Source: Eudorina sp. 2006-703-Eu-15 | Lineage: Eukaryota; Chlorophyta; Chlorophyceae; Chlamydomonadales; Volvocaceae | Assembly (NCBI GenBank): GCA_003117195.1 | Contig: BDSI01000192.1 | Location: 62,001-126,000 of the forward strand | Direction: 5' to 3' | Length of the DNA stretch: 64,000 nt | In this document: in pieces, positions 46,801 to 52,626 of the stretch | How positions within the stretch are numbered: the first letter of the stretch is position 1 | Layout: each line of letters begins with the position of its first letter | The notes under the pieces: generated by a model | What the model was told of the DNA's origin: nothing | What the model saw: the letters and a program-made list of their open reading frames with translations, nothing else | The model's database searches: none | Made by a program: the position numbers and the translations under genes

Positions 46801-48103
46801 GGCTGAGGCGGACGCGGCGCCGACGACTGCGGGGCCCAGCCCTGGAGCGGTCGGCCTCGCGCCGTCGTCGATGCAGACCTCGCAGCCCTTGTGGCTGGTC
46901 CACGACGAGACGGGCAGCACCGCCGGGGCGGCGCGTGCACTGGCGGAGCTGCTGCCGCTGCCTGTGTACGGCATCAACATGCCGGAGTTCTCGCTGTCCT
47001 CGTCCCCGCCGTCCACGCCGTCGGCGGGCCCGGCGCTGACGCCACCGACGCTGTCGGCGCTGGCGGACGCCTACGCCGCGGCGGTCGTGGCTGCGCAGCC
47101 CCACGGGCCGTACTGCATCGCCGCGACGTCGTCGTACGGCTGTATGCTGGCGTTTGCGGCGGCGGCGGCGCTGGAGCAGCAGGGCCATGACGTCATGCTC
47201 GTCCTGCTCGACGGCCCGCCCTGCCCGCCCGCCACGCCACTCGTGGACCCAGTGTACTGCAGCCTGTACCAGACGCTCGTCCAACAGCACCAGCAGTACG
47301 GCAGAGCGGGCACCGTCCCGCCGCCGGCGGCGCAGCCCGCATTGCCTGATCTGGCAACTCTGGTGGCGCTGCTGCAGAGTCGCGGGGCGGTGCTGGACGA
47401 CGCCGCGTCACTGGTGGGCGCCACCGCGTCCTTCCGGCCGCCGGCGCTGCTGCCCGAGGAATGGAGCGCTGTGGTTTCCCGGGCCGTCCGCCGGGCAGGT
47501 ACGTGGACCGGGGGGGGGCCGCTGCTGCTGCACTGGTACCCGCATGTGTTTCTTCCTCTTCCCCTCTCCCCCTCTCCCCCTCCTTCCGTCCGTCCCTCGA
47601 TGTCAAACCCTTGGTTAATTTGCTTTTTGCCTGGACTTCGCTTGCCTTGGCTTTTCTTCAGACAGACAGACAGACAGCCAGTCATGCCAATCAGCAGTGC
47701 CTTGCTGATTGGAACTTGCACTACGGACACACATGCGCGCACCTGGGTTCGGGCGGGCGGGCGGGTTGCACTTCTAAACACACGCGCGCGGAAGGAACAC
47801 GCCAACCAAACCCTTAACCTTATTCCGCCCCTGACCCTCGCCCTACCCGGCGCAGGTCTGCTCCGCGCCCTGGCGTCCGGCCACCGCCCCACGGCCTCGC
47901 TGCAGGGCCCGGCGGCTGTCGTACTGCCCGAGGACCGCTACGGGGCGGCCTTCCTGGCGGCCAGCCGGCAGTGCTGCGACGGAACCGTCACGGCGCTGAC
48001 GCTCGAGTGCCGCCACGGTACGGCACTGGCCAACGCGGAGGCGCGGCGGGCGGCGGCGGCGGCGGTGATGGAGGCGGTGTGCGAGATGATGCACATGCTG
48101 TGA
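1..48103 (+). CDS. PKS1: Giant type I modular polyketide synthase, 5' partial, 38 exons in window
   Basis: Assembles a polyketide by successive decarboxylative condensations on one polypeptide; about 12,758 residues lie here and the N-terminus is upstream. Exons: 1-195, 401-610, 974-1194, 1371-1620, 1925-2223, 2477-5888, 5994-6088, 6194-7452, 7747-12830, 13094-13271, 13513-13567, 13776-14022, 14190-14541, 14694-18328, 18610-18929, 19210-19332, 19561-20048, 20334-20653, 20816-21025, 21386-25708, 25882-26959, 27229-27404, 27602-33161, 33469-33970, 34249-34659, 34843-36942, 37327-37587, 37872-40304, 40529-40911, 41274-41555, 42006-42171, 42531-42692, 42940-43140, 43477-44514, 44741-45087, 45416-45541, 45970-47498, 47856-48103. 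Every junction keeps phase and joins conserved motifs; the frame closes at TGA 48101-48103. Introns over 300 bp hold only low-complexity sequence. Seven AT-less modules and three TE-like domains are visible. The symbol is by analogy with the single type I PKS of Chlamydomonas reinhardtii. Least certain junctions: 2223/2477, 36942/37327 and 43140/43477. Confidence 0.5.
5889..5993 (+). other. Stop-free 105-bp intron after KR1
   Basis: Donor gaag|gtaagg and acceptor cacgcag are both good, and the spliced product [12 protein letters not shown] matches the architecture of module 4 at the same place. The intron length is a multiple of three and it has no in-frame stop, so retention would add 35 residues between KR and ACP without breaking the protein. 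Confidence 0.5.
7350..12190 (+). other. PKS module 2: KS-DH*-KR-ACP (hydroxyl-forming)
   Basis: KS (about 7370-9035): R|W exon junction at 7452/7747, Cys of DTACSSS at 8138-8140, [10 protein letters not shown] near 8580, [12 protein letters not shown] near 8715, GTNAHVLV near 9010. A DH-like region follows (about 9140-10300), opening with the usual RRRHW element, but the catalytic HxxxGxxxxP motif is not visible, so I call it DH*. There is no ER: the LNFRD signature is absent. A KR structural half (about 10320-10860, VVEWQADV start) precedes the catalytic KR (about 11005-11720) with Ser, Tyr (QASYAAAN) and Asn present. Its nucleotide loop reads GGSGMAA where the others have GGTGTLG-like glycines. 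ACP serine at 12071-12073. Predicted outcome is a beta-hydroxyl, if the KR still binds NADPH. Almost the whole module sits in one 5,084-bp exon (7747-12830). Confidence 0.5.
12360..19640 (+). other. PKS module 3: KS-DH-ER-KR-ACP
   Basis: Fully reducing module. The KS (about 12360-14800) is split over six exons; its active-site motif is DTACSAS (Cys 13120-13122), not the DTACSSS of most neighbours. The [10 protein letters not shown] motif is interrupted by an intron (14022/14190). DH (about 14881-15980): His in [11 protein letters not shown] at 15040-15042 and Asp in LLDSFLQL at 15664-15666. ER (about 16597-17530): LNFRDVLN and [13 protein letters not shown] (about 17635-18328): GGTGALG, LFSSVAS and ANYAAAN. 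The ACP (serine 19285-19287) is itself split by a GC-AG intron (19333-19560). An extremely acidic linker (Glu/Asp run near 19720-19755) leads to module 4. No acyltransferase motif is present. Confidence 0.5.
19333..19560 (+). other. GC-AG intron inside the module 3 carrier protein
   Basis: The exon ends EGRLQ at cag|gcgagt and resumes at [13 protein letters not shown] after ctgcag. The unspliced paralogues read [18 protein letters not shown], so the junction is fixed to within one residue. No GT donor gives the right phase. The donor AG|GCGAGT has the strong flanking consensus expected of the minor GC-AG class. Confidence 0.5.
19930..26410 (+). other. PKS module 4: KS-DH-ER-KR-ACP
   Basis: Fully reducing module. 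KS (about 19930-22090): R|W junction 20048/20334, Cys of DTACSSS 20896-20898, [10 protein letters not shown] near 21668, [12 protein letters not shown] near 21793. Its first introns fall at the same residues and phase as those of module 1 (after SATG and before GML). DH (about 22150-23300): His of [11 protein letters not shown] at 22294-22296, Asp of LDCAFQ at 22954-22956, and a YGPAF motif. ER (about 23958-24930): LNFRDVLN; the nucleotide motif begins [11 protein letters not shown], so the usual His is Pro. KR (about 25038-25708): [24 protein letters not shown] (about 26190-26410), serine 26280-26282, of a type ([10 protein letters not shown]) different from the module 1, 3 and 5 carriers. 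A second acidic linker (about 26458-26565) follows. Confidence 0.5.
25834..25880. repeat. (TGCC)n microsatellite forming a polypyrimidine-like tract
   Basis: About twelve tgcc/cctg units lie immediately before the acceptor ctgcag at 25876-25881 of the 25709-25881 intron. The repeat doubles as the 3' splice-site tract. Confidence 0.5.
26640..32640 (+). other. PKS module 5: KS-DH-ER-KR-ACP
   Basis: Fully reducing module with an outlier KS (about 26650-28625). That KS has NTACSSS (Cys 27628-27630), [18 protein letters not shown] and [14 protein letters not shown], ends [11 protein letters not shown], and keeps a readable N-terminal strand ([14 protein letters not shown]) that the other KS copies have lost. 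DH (about 28700-29850): His of [11 protein letters not shown] at 28879-28881, Asp of LDGVLQ at 29545-29547. ER (about 30465-31440) is nearly identical in DNA to that of module 4, including the His-to-Pro change in the nucleotide motif. KR (about 31534-32180): [24 protein letters not shown] (about 32418-32640) serine 32512-32514. One 5,560-bp exon (27602-33161) covers most of the module. Confidence 0.5.
32750..36435 (+). other. PKS module 6: KS-DH*-ACP (no ketoreduction)
   Basis: KS (about 32760-34900): GRWDVD start, QQRLLL, Cys of DTACSSS 33587-33589, [10 protein letters not shown] near 34275, [10 protein letters not shown] near 34400, and GTNAHVLL after the 34659/34843 junction. The following DH-like region (about 35000-36120) has no usable HxxxGxxxxP; the equivalent strand reads [12 protein letters not shown] without the His, and the partner motif ALEAAMQL has Glu in place of Asp. 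There is no ER (LNFRD) and no KR (GGTG, SSVAS, ANYAAAN all absent). The region passes directly to the ACP (about 36228-36430, serine 36328-36330). The polyglutamine run at about 36450-36483 is linker. Predicted outcome is one unreduced condensation leaving a beta-ketone. Confidence 0.5.
34090..34135. repeat. (CCGAAT)n hexanucleotide array in a module 6 intron
   Basis: Seven imperfect ccgaat units within the 33971-34248 intron. Not the TTTTAGGG telomere unit of these algae. Confidence 0.5.
36530..40304 (+). other. PKS module 7: KS-DH*-ACP (no ketoreduction)
   Basis: Last extension module. KS (about 36540-38680): QQRLLLR, Cys of DTACSSS 37429-37431. The usual [10 protein letters not shown] reads [10 protein letters not shown] and the usual GHxEAAAG reads GHQEAAAG, so all three catalytic residues (Cys-His-His) remain. 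Splicing over 36942/37327 and 37587/37872 is required; the sequence is open past 36943 for about 245 bp, so the first donor is less certain. A DH-like stretch (about 38770-39800, LSYLWDG...) lacks the catalytic His. No ER or KR is seen. ACP (about 40072-40290) has serine 40161-40163 in the variant motif [10 protein letters not shown], where others have [10 protein letters not shown]. Predicted outcome is a second consecutive unreduced condensation. Confidence 0.5.
36986..37045. repeat. 15-bp tandem repeat in a module 7 intron
   Basis: Four units of ggtggctgcacccyg. Because the period is a multiple of three, the adjacent intron reads open, which obscures the exon end at 36942. Confidence 0.5.
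40529..43140 (+). other. Thioesterase domain 1 (canonical alpha/beta hydrolase)
   Basis: Chain-releasing thioesterase encoded on exons 40529-40911, 41274-41555, 42006-42171, 42531-42692 and 42940-43140. An acidic, Ser/His-rich linker (about 40529-40740) is followed by [10 protein letters not shown]. The nucleophile elbow is GGHSYGG, with the serine codon at 41344-41346, and the catalytic His is in the PGDHFSLL motif at 42961-42963. IMDTPRP near 41421-41440 gives a candidate acid. This is the usual order and spacing of type I PKS and FAS thioesterases. Exon phases stay consistent. The exact 3' end of the last exon (43140) is inferred from the phase match to 43477. One intron (41556-42005) is filled with a GGGGT satellite. 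Confidence 0.5.
41556..41755. repeat. (GGGGT)n satellite in a TE1 intron
   Basis: About 200 bp of near-perfect ggggt units on the + strand, starting at the donor itself (ccag|gtgggg). There are a few single-base interruptions and three gctaggt breaks near the 3' end. Confidence 0.5.
43477..46130 (+). other. Thioesterase-like domain 2, catalytically degenerate
   Basis: Exons 43477-44514, 44741-45087, 45416-45541 and the start of 45970-47498. After an Ala-rich linker the sequence follows an animal-FAS-like thioesterase pattern: a strand ([12 protein letters not shown]), then PCYSLQLP, then [15 protein letters not shown], then the elbow position, then [10 protein letters not shown] and a strand [10 protein letters not shown]. 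At the elbow (about 44206-44220) the sequence is GIGFA, so the nucleophile serine is missing. The expected GDH motif is replaced by GEDP near 46140, so the His is missing too. The intervening exon (44741-45087) is helical, like a TE lid. I infer a non-catalytic structural or acyl-binding domain. The fold assignment rests on pattern alone. Confidence 0.5.
46250..48103 (+). other. Thioesterase domain 3, C-terminal, probably active
   Basis: Exons 45970-47498 (part) and 47856-48103. A helical, Gly/Ser-rich linker (about 46290-46850, with a Gln run near 46741-46770) precedes [15 protein letters not shown]. The pattern VYGINMPE, then [18 protein letters not shown], then the elbow, then LDGPP matches the FAS/PKS thioesterase family. 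The elbow reads ATSSYG: the first Gly of GxSxG is Thr, but a serine is correctly placed at 47132-47134. The C-terminal motif CRHGTAL supplies a candidate His at 48014-48016. The protein ends about 29 residues later at TGA 48101-48103. It could be an editing or second releasing thioesterase; activity is not certain because of the changed elbow. Confidence 0.5.
47739..47790 (-). repeat. Dispersed intronic element B, copy in the PKS gene
   Basis: cacctgggttcgggcggg to tgcacttctaaacacacg in the last PKS intron (47499-47855). Related copies are at 55081-55120 and 62626-62652 (opposite orientation) and 61989-62022 (same orientation, half copy) in the next gene. Confidence 0.5.
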
Positions 48104-48850
48104 GACTGAGACGAAGGCGGTCCGGAGATGAGGTGCAGAGGTGGTTGGTTGCAAAACATGGCCAGGCGAACTGACGTCTGCTGGATGTTCGTGCATGTTG
48201 TGAATTGGTGGTAAACCTGATGCCAATAGCCCACTAGGATGATTTCGCGAGCCTTAAGAAGGAGAAGCGAAGGACTCCCGGCTCCTCTTTCAGTTTTTTG
48301 TGTCAGTTATCAGTTGGCCGTTGTAGCCTACTACAGTTGGGGGGGAATGGTTCGTGGCGACGTTCCTGCACCGTGTCATCGCGGTCGTGGTGTTAAGGTG
48401 GAGTGGATGGATGGGCTTCCAGGTTCAGCATGGGAAGTAAGAGCCAAGATTCCCCGCCTCACACGTGTTTCGTTCTCATTCTCGATTAATAATTGTGTTA
48501 AACTGATTTCGCTGACCTGTTTTGAAACTACCAGAACCCTAGACCGGCCGCACACTTCCATACTGCAGTGTTCGTCGTACAGTGTCGTACAGGGTCGCCG
48601 ACCTTCGGGTCGACAGGTGTTCGGAGCTGTCTGGTTGACGACGACGATGTTGTTTTGATTGCGTTGATCGATCTGCACCCTCGCGTGGGGTGTCAGTGCC
48701 AGCTGCCAGGACGGGGGCCCTCCTTGCGACCAGAACGCCATGCTCGCGTGTTGGCGTGATGACACGATGTGTGCGTGTTGGGGCAACGGCAGCAGTGCCC
48801 CCGACGTTTTGAGTAGTACAGCTCGTGTCATCTGTAACCTTACGGTGCCG
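48104..48850 (+). other. 3' untranslated region of the PKS gene
   Basis: No coding sequence follows the stop at 48103. The stretch is less GC rich than the exons and contains no long open frame. A TGTAA poly(A) motif about 730 bp after the stop gives a UTR length that is usual for Chlamydomonas-type genes. The end of the feature is an estimate. Confidence 0.5.
48833..48837 (+). promoter_or_regulatory. Candidate poly(A) signal TGTAA
   Basis: TGTAA is the usual nuclear polyadenylation signal of volvocine algae, with cleavage about 10-20 nt downstream. This copy is the first one on the + strand that I found after the PKS stop codon, in the sequence tctgtaacct. The pentamer can occur by chance, so support is moderate. 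Confidence 0.5.
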
Positions 48851-48952
48851 ACTGTGACCACCAATACCGGATGCCGTCTGTCAGAAGTACCCTGCCGCCG
48901 CGACCAGGTGGGTGGGTGGGTATCACACGATGGACATTTTTAAAACGAATAT

Positions 48953-49300
48953 GAGTCCCCCGACACCTTGACATGATGGCGGCCCCGCCTGAGTCAACTC
49001 GCAAGCAGAATGGTCCCGCTCGGCCCCGCCGTCAGGCTGTGGAACCGTGGACGGGAAGGCGGCGGCGGCAGCAACACCAGGCGACAAAGTGCACCCCCCT
49101 ACGGCGGCCGACGTACAGCCTTCCAGCTTCCTGCGTGTTGAGTCCCCCGACACCTTGACATGATGGCGGCCCCGCCCGCTAGGCTCCGCCGTCAGGCAGT
49201 GGATGAGTGGAACCGTGCGTGGAAGGGAAGGCGGCGGCGGCAGCAACACCGGGCGACGAAGTGCACCCCCCTACGGTCGCCGTACAGCTTCCTGGCCGAG
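48953..49300. repeat. Tandem pair of a dispersed ~187-bp repeat
   Basis: The sequence beginning gagtcccccgacacc at 48953 recurs at 49140, giving a 187-bp period. Both copies then carry a gcggccccgcc segment, a Gly/Gln-codon-like gcggcggcagcaacacc segment, and a gtgcaccccccta segment. Further diverged copies lie at about 49922-50070 and 50262-50455. No open frame is shared between copies, so it behaves as noncoding repeat sequence. Confidence 0.5.
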
Positions 49301-49305
49301 AGGGC

Positions 49306-49360
49306 CGCGGGGGTGGGGAGAGGGCCACGGGGGTCGGGTGCCTGGCAGAGAGGGTCGCGG
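49306..49360. repeat. Left part of 30-bp minisatellite
   Basis: About two units of the 30-bp repeat (core gggtgcctggcagagag) that continues at 49598. The array is interrupted by a 237-bp insertion. Confidence 0.5.
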
Positions 49361-49597
49361 CAGGGTGGCTATCTTATTTTGCAGAGTATCTACGGCCGGA
49401 GATACTCCTTGCCCAATCGTGCTGAAAGTATCTGTCGGAGGGAGCTTTTGCCGACATTTTATCTACTCAAAGGGGGCTTTTCCCCGTGCGAGAGGCCATG
49501 AGTATCTAAAACCCCATTTTCCCACCGAGGGAAAGTATCTATCGAAACGCAAGGTTTTCGGCCGAATATGTATTTATATCTTAAGATAGCCACCCTG
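49361..49597. mobile_element. hAT-like MITE with 16-bp TIRs and 8-bp TSD
   Basis: A 237-bp noncoding element. The left end CAGGGTGGCTATCTTA (49361-49376) is the exact reverse complement of the right end (49582-49597). It is flanked by a perfect 8-bp direct duplication ggtcgcgg (49353-49360 and 49598-49605). A CAGGG terminus with an 8-bp target duplication is the signature of hAT-superfamily non-autonomous elements. The interior is richer in A/T than its surroundings and repeats the hexamer gtatct several times. It carries no transposase. It sits inside a minisatellite unit, so insertion followed at least part of the array expansion. The perfect ends suggest a fairly recent insertion. Confidence 0.5.
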
Positions 49598-49918
49598 GGT
49601 CGCGGGGGTGGGGTGCCTGGCAGAGAGGGTCGCGGGGGTCGGGTGCCTGGCAGAGAGGGCCGCGGGGGTGGGGTGCCTGGCAGAGAGGGTCGCGGGGGTC
49701 GGGTGCCTGGCAGAGAGGGCCGCGGGGTTCGGGTGCCTGGCAGAGAGGGTCGCGGGGGTCGGGTGCCTGGCAGAGAGGGTCGCGGGGTTCGGGTGCCTGG
49801 CAGAGAGGGTCGCGGGGGTCGGGTGCTTGGCAGAGAGGGTCGCGGAGGTCGGGTGCCTGGCAGAGAGGGTCGGGGGGGTCGGGTGCCTGGCAGAGAGGGC
49901 CGCAGGGGTTTGGTGACT
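49598..49918. repeat. 30-bp minisatellite array
   Basis: About ten to eleven head-to-tail 30-bp units with core gggtgcctggcagagag and slight variants (gtcgcgggggtc, gccgcgggggtg, gtcgcggggttc). The array is open in several frames only because 30 is a multiple of three and no unit contains a stop. I see no evidence that it is translated. Confidence 0.5.
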
Positions 49919-49921
49919 GGC

Positions 49922-50070
49922 GTTGGCGGCCCCGCCTGCGTCAACTCGCAAGCAGTATGGTCCCGCTAGGCCCCGCCGTCAGGCTGTGGAACCGTGCAGG
50001 GGAAGGTGGCGGCGGCAGCAACACCAGGCGACGAAGTGCACCCCATACGGCCGCCGTACAGCCTTCCAGG
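49922..50070. repeat. Dispersed repeat, third copy
   Basis: Matches the 48953 and 49140 copies over the ggccccgcctg, caactcgcaagcag, ccgccgtcaggctgtggaac and ggcggcagcaacacc segments. It directly follows the minisatellite, as if the minisatellite plus MITE block had expanded between two repeat copies. Confidence 0.5.
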
Positions 50071-50261
50071 GCAGCGAAGTTACCGGCGAGGATAACATTT
50101 CAGAGATTTCTCATCTCAGGCAACAGCATTGACAAGCTGATTACATCCACCCAATTCACATCCCCTCGCACACTATGACCCGCTTTAAGAGCGCGTAGAG
50201 CGCGTTGGGCCACGTTGGACTGCGTTGTGCTGCAACGTTCGCGTAAACGACTGCATATCCA

Positions 50262-50455
50262 GGCTGTGGAATCGTAGCGGGGTGAGGCGGCGGCGGCGGC
50301 AGCAACGGCGTGCCTGAAAATGCACCCACACATGGTCGCGGCACATGCTTCAGACGGCTGACGACTTCGGGTCGCCGACAGTACGACATCAAAGCGGCCC
50401 TGCCTGCGCCGACTCGCCGGCCATATGGTCCCGCTGGGCCCCGCTGTCACTGGCG
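50262..50455. repeat. Dispersed repeat, fourth diverged copy, segments rearranged
   Basis: The ggctgtggaatcgtag to gcggcagcaac part (50265-50305) now precedes the ggccctgcctgcgcc to ccccgctgtcac part (50396-50450), the reverse of the order in the other copies. This fits a tandem array cut at a different point, or a rearranged copy. No gene is associated. Confidence 0.5.
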
Positions 50456-50462
50456 CGTTTGG

Positions 50463-50540
50463 GGCGGGTGGAGGCGGGTGGAGGCGGATGGAGGCGGATG
50501 GAGGCGGATGGAGGCGGATGGAGGCGGGTGGAGGCTGGAG
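50463..50540. repeat. 10-bp tandem repeat (tggaggcggr)
   Basis: Seven or eight units of ggtggaggcg or gatggaggcg type in direct repeat. Noncoding as far as can be seen. Confidence 0.5.
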
Positions 50541-51710
50541 GGTTGCCTTGCTGCATTCCTTTGCTTGCACACAACGGACATGCCGGCGGTGTGGGCGGCA
50601 GTGCTGCTTCAGTTGGAGGCGCAGTACGGCGGCCGCATGCGGCACCTCCGTGCTGTGAGGCCTGGACGCGGCCGTGAAGCCAAGGACTCGGCCATTGCGT
50701 GAGTGTGAGCGAATACGACAGATGTACGGTACCGCATCGCTGGGCTTGGATTATGTTGGGACGCGATGGGGCGTCACATGTGGCCTCTTGTGGCTGCCGC
50801 AGCGGAATGTCTGAGTCTGGATGATGGGTTGCGGTGATGGAGAGAAGACTGAGCACGAGTGCACGACATGCTGAATCCCAGCGATATGCGACGGTTACGG
50901 TTTTAAAAGGGTGAGCGCTGGGTAGGGTAAGCACCACCGGTACGGCGTCTCCGCGTGCGCATGCTGGCGCTTGCAAGGATCCTTTATCCAGCATCAAAAC
51001 GTTAGTCTTGCATTCCGTGATTAGGGCAGTCATGGCTAAGCGCAAAACGTATGCTGACATCATACCCGGTGTTGAGCACGTCGATGCTGAAGCGTTGCTT
51101 TTCCTTGCTCTCATTAATACGCACAAACGCATGCATACAATGCAATTTTTCTGTACCCTATGGTGCAATTCTTAAGGCGGAAACTCCACAGTAGAGGGCC
51201 AGTTGGAACGGCGGAGTGCTAACAGGTAGGCCAGTTGTGCAGCAAAGCCGACTTTGAATGAGGATGCTAATGTCTGAATATTATAAATTAGAATGTTGAT
51301 GCCACCACGCGCTTGAGGTACAATCGGTCAACCTGCGCGCTGACGATGGGCATAGAAAATACCTCTGTGTGTAACCAGCATGCATATGCTTGCAGCAAAA
51401 TAAAATGTACCAAATATCTCGTAATATATTCGGCTTTGAACACAACAACCAGCAGTCACAATGGTCCCTCGTCCGAAATACCCGAACTAACGGCTTCGTA
51501 CGGTTGTGTTTTGGTCGGCGTTCGAGGCTGTAACCCGGTGTTTCTCATTCAGCAGACTGAAGCCCACAACATAAGTAACACGGTACTTGTTCCTCGAAGT
51601 AGAAACCAAACAGCTCACGAAACCTTCTGGGCTCACTGGTTTCGCTCGGGGTCGACTCTTGAGAAGCGCCATTATATCACTATCCTGGAGATGAACTAAG
51701 TGCAAAGAAA
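50541..51710. other. Intergenic stretch without a recognisable gene
   Basis: Base composition falls here to a more even GC and codon-like third-position bias disappears. A short open frame (50580-50702) has coding-like GC bias over its first 30 codons but has no splice partners or homology that I recognise. An A/T-rich block at 51275-51300 (ttataaatta) could be a distant core promoter for the downstream gene, but nothing else supports it. Confidence 0.5.
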
Positions 51711-51884
51711 ATGGGAGGAGCGGCCAGCAAGGACTTTTTGGAGGGCGGACCACGGACAGCAGTTGCAAAGGAGCTTGATGAACTTGGTGGTGCGTTTTCA
51801 TTGCGGACGCTGTTTTGTCTGGGCTCTCGTGTCTGGGTGCATGTTTTGTCAGCTGGCTTCCTCACGAAGCCGAAAGCTGCAGCA
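51711..51884 (+). CDS. Candidate first exon of the downstream gene (N-myristoylation-like start)
   Basis: ATG at 51711 begins MGGAASKDFLEGG. The MGxxxS start fits N-myristoyl transferase targets. The frame stays open to a good donor (gca|gtgagc, 51884/51885) in phase 0, which fits the phase-0 acceptor at 52626/52627. Codon use is less GC3-biased than in the later exons, and the intron would be 742 bp. An alternative start is ATG 52522 (MGCESMN...), read directly into the 52627 segment without splicing. I prefer the first because of the matching strong splice sites, but the 5' end of this gene is unproven. Confidence 0.5.
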
Positions 51885-52055
51885 GTGAGCCCACGGCGTG
51901 ACTTACATCGCGTGGCAATTCAACAGTCACACTATCAGCTACTGATGCAGCGACAACGAATGCCAGGGTGATTCTTGACCAGTTCAGGAGGCTAGGAGCC
52001 GGTGTGCTCGAAACCGGCAAGGAAACACTGCACGATGCAATAAGGAGATTTTGTT

Positions 52056-52085
52056 GATACTGAAATAATCTTGGTTATCAGTATC
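52056..52085. repeat. Short inverted repeat
   Basis: gatactga (52056-52063) and tcagtatc (52078-52085) form 8-bp perfect arms around a 14-nt A/T-rich spacer, in the first intron of the candidate downstream gene. The function is unknown. Confidence 0.5.
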
Positions 52086-52626
52086 ACGCGCAGCACTCAG
52101 CGGCGTTGTGGACGTGCGCGTGGAGCATGCGCGTTACTGTGTCACGCGAGTCTGAACGCACTAGGCACACGTTCGAGGCGAAAATGGCCTCAGGTATGAC
52201 TGATTCATTACAATGCAGGTTATGACCGTCCGGCCCTCGCAAAGAACCAGAGCTTCACGGCGCGGCTGGACTGGCTCGGGGTGAGAAGTAGGGCTGGGCG
52301 ACGAGGTTTGCGCCTGAATGGGGGGTCCGACAAATCAGTTGTGCGATGAGATACAAAGCATAAAGAGCGCATGCCGCAACATCCCTGGTGCGAGGGCTCC
52401 CACGCACTCCTTTGCCGGGTGGGGACACGGGAGGAGGTGACATCCACGTAGCGGCACAAAGATGTTTTCTCCCCGGCGCAGAACGAGATGGTGTTCGTAG
52501 AGCGGTTGGTTCCCTACCTCCATGGGTTGCGAAAGCATGAACCGAATATACCCATTGCATCCCCTCCATAGCCTTGACCCGCTGCTCATGCGCTGCCCCG
52601 CTACGGTGTCTTGGTCATTCGCGCAG

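Noticed and set aside
50310..50702. Open frames of about 110-130 codons across the 10-bp repeat
   Set aside because: They run through dispersed repeat and tandem repeat sequence, use atypical codons in their first half and have no recognisable product.
51281..51290. TATA-like ttataaatta as promoter of the downstream gene
   Set aside because: It is 430 bp from the nearest candidate ATG and the region is A/T-rich, so chance occurrence is likely.
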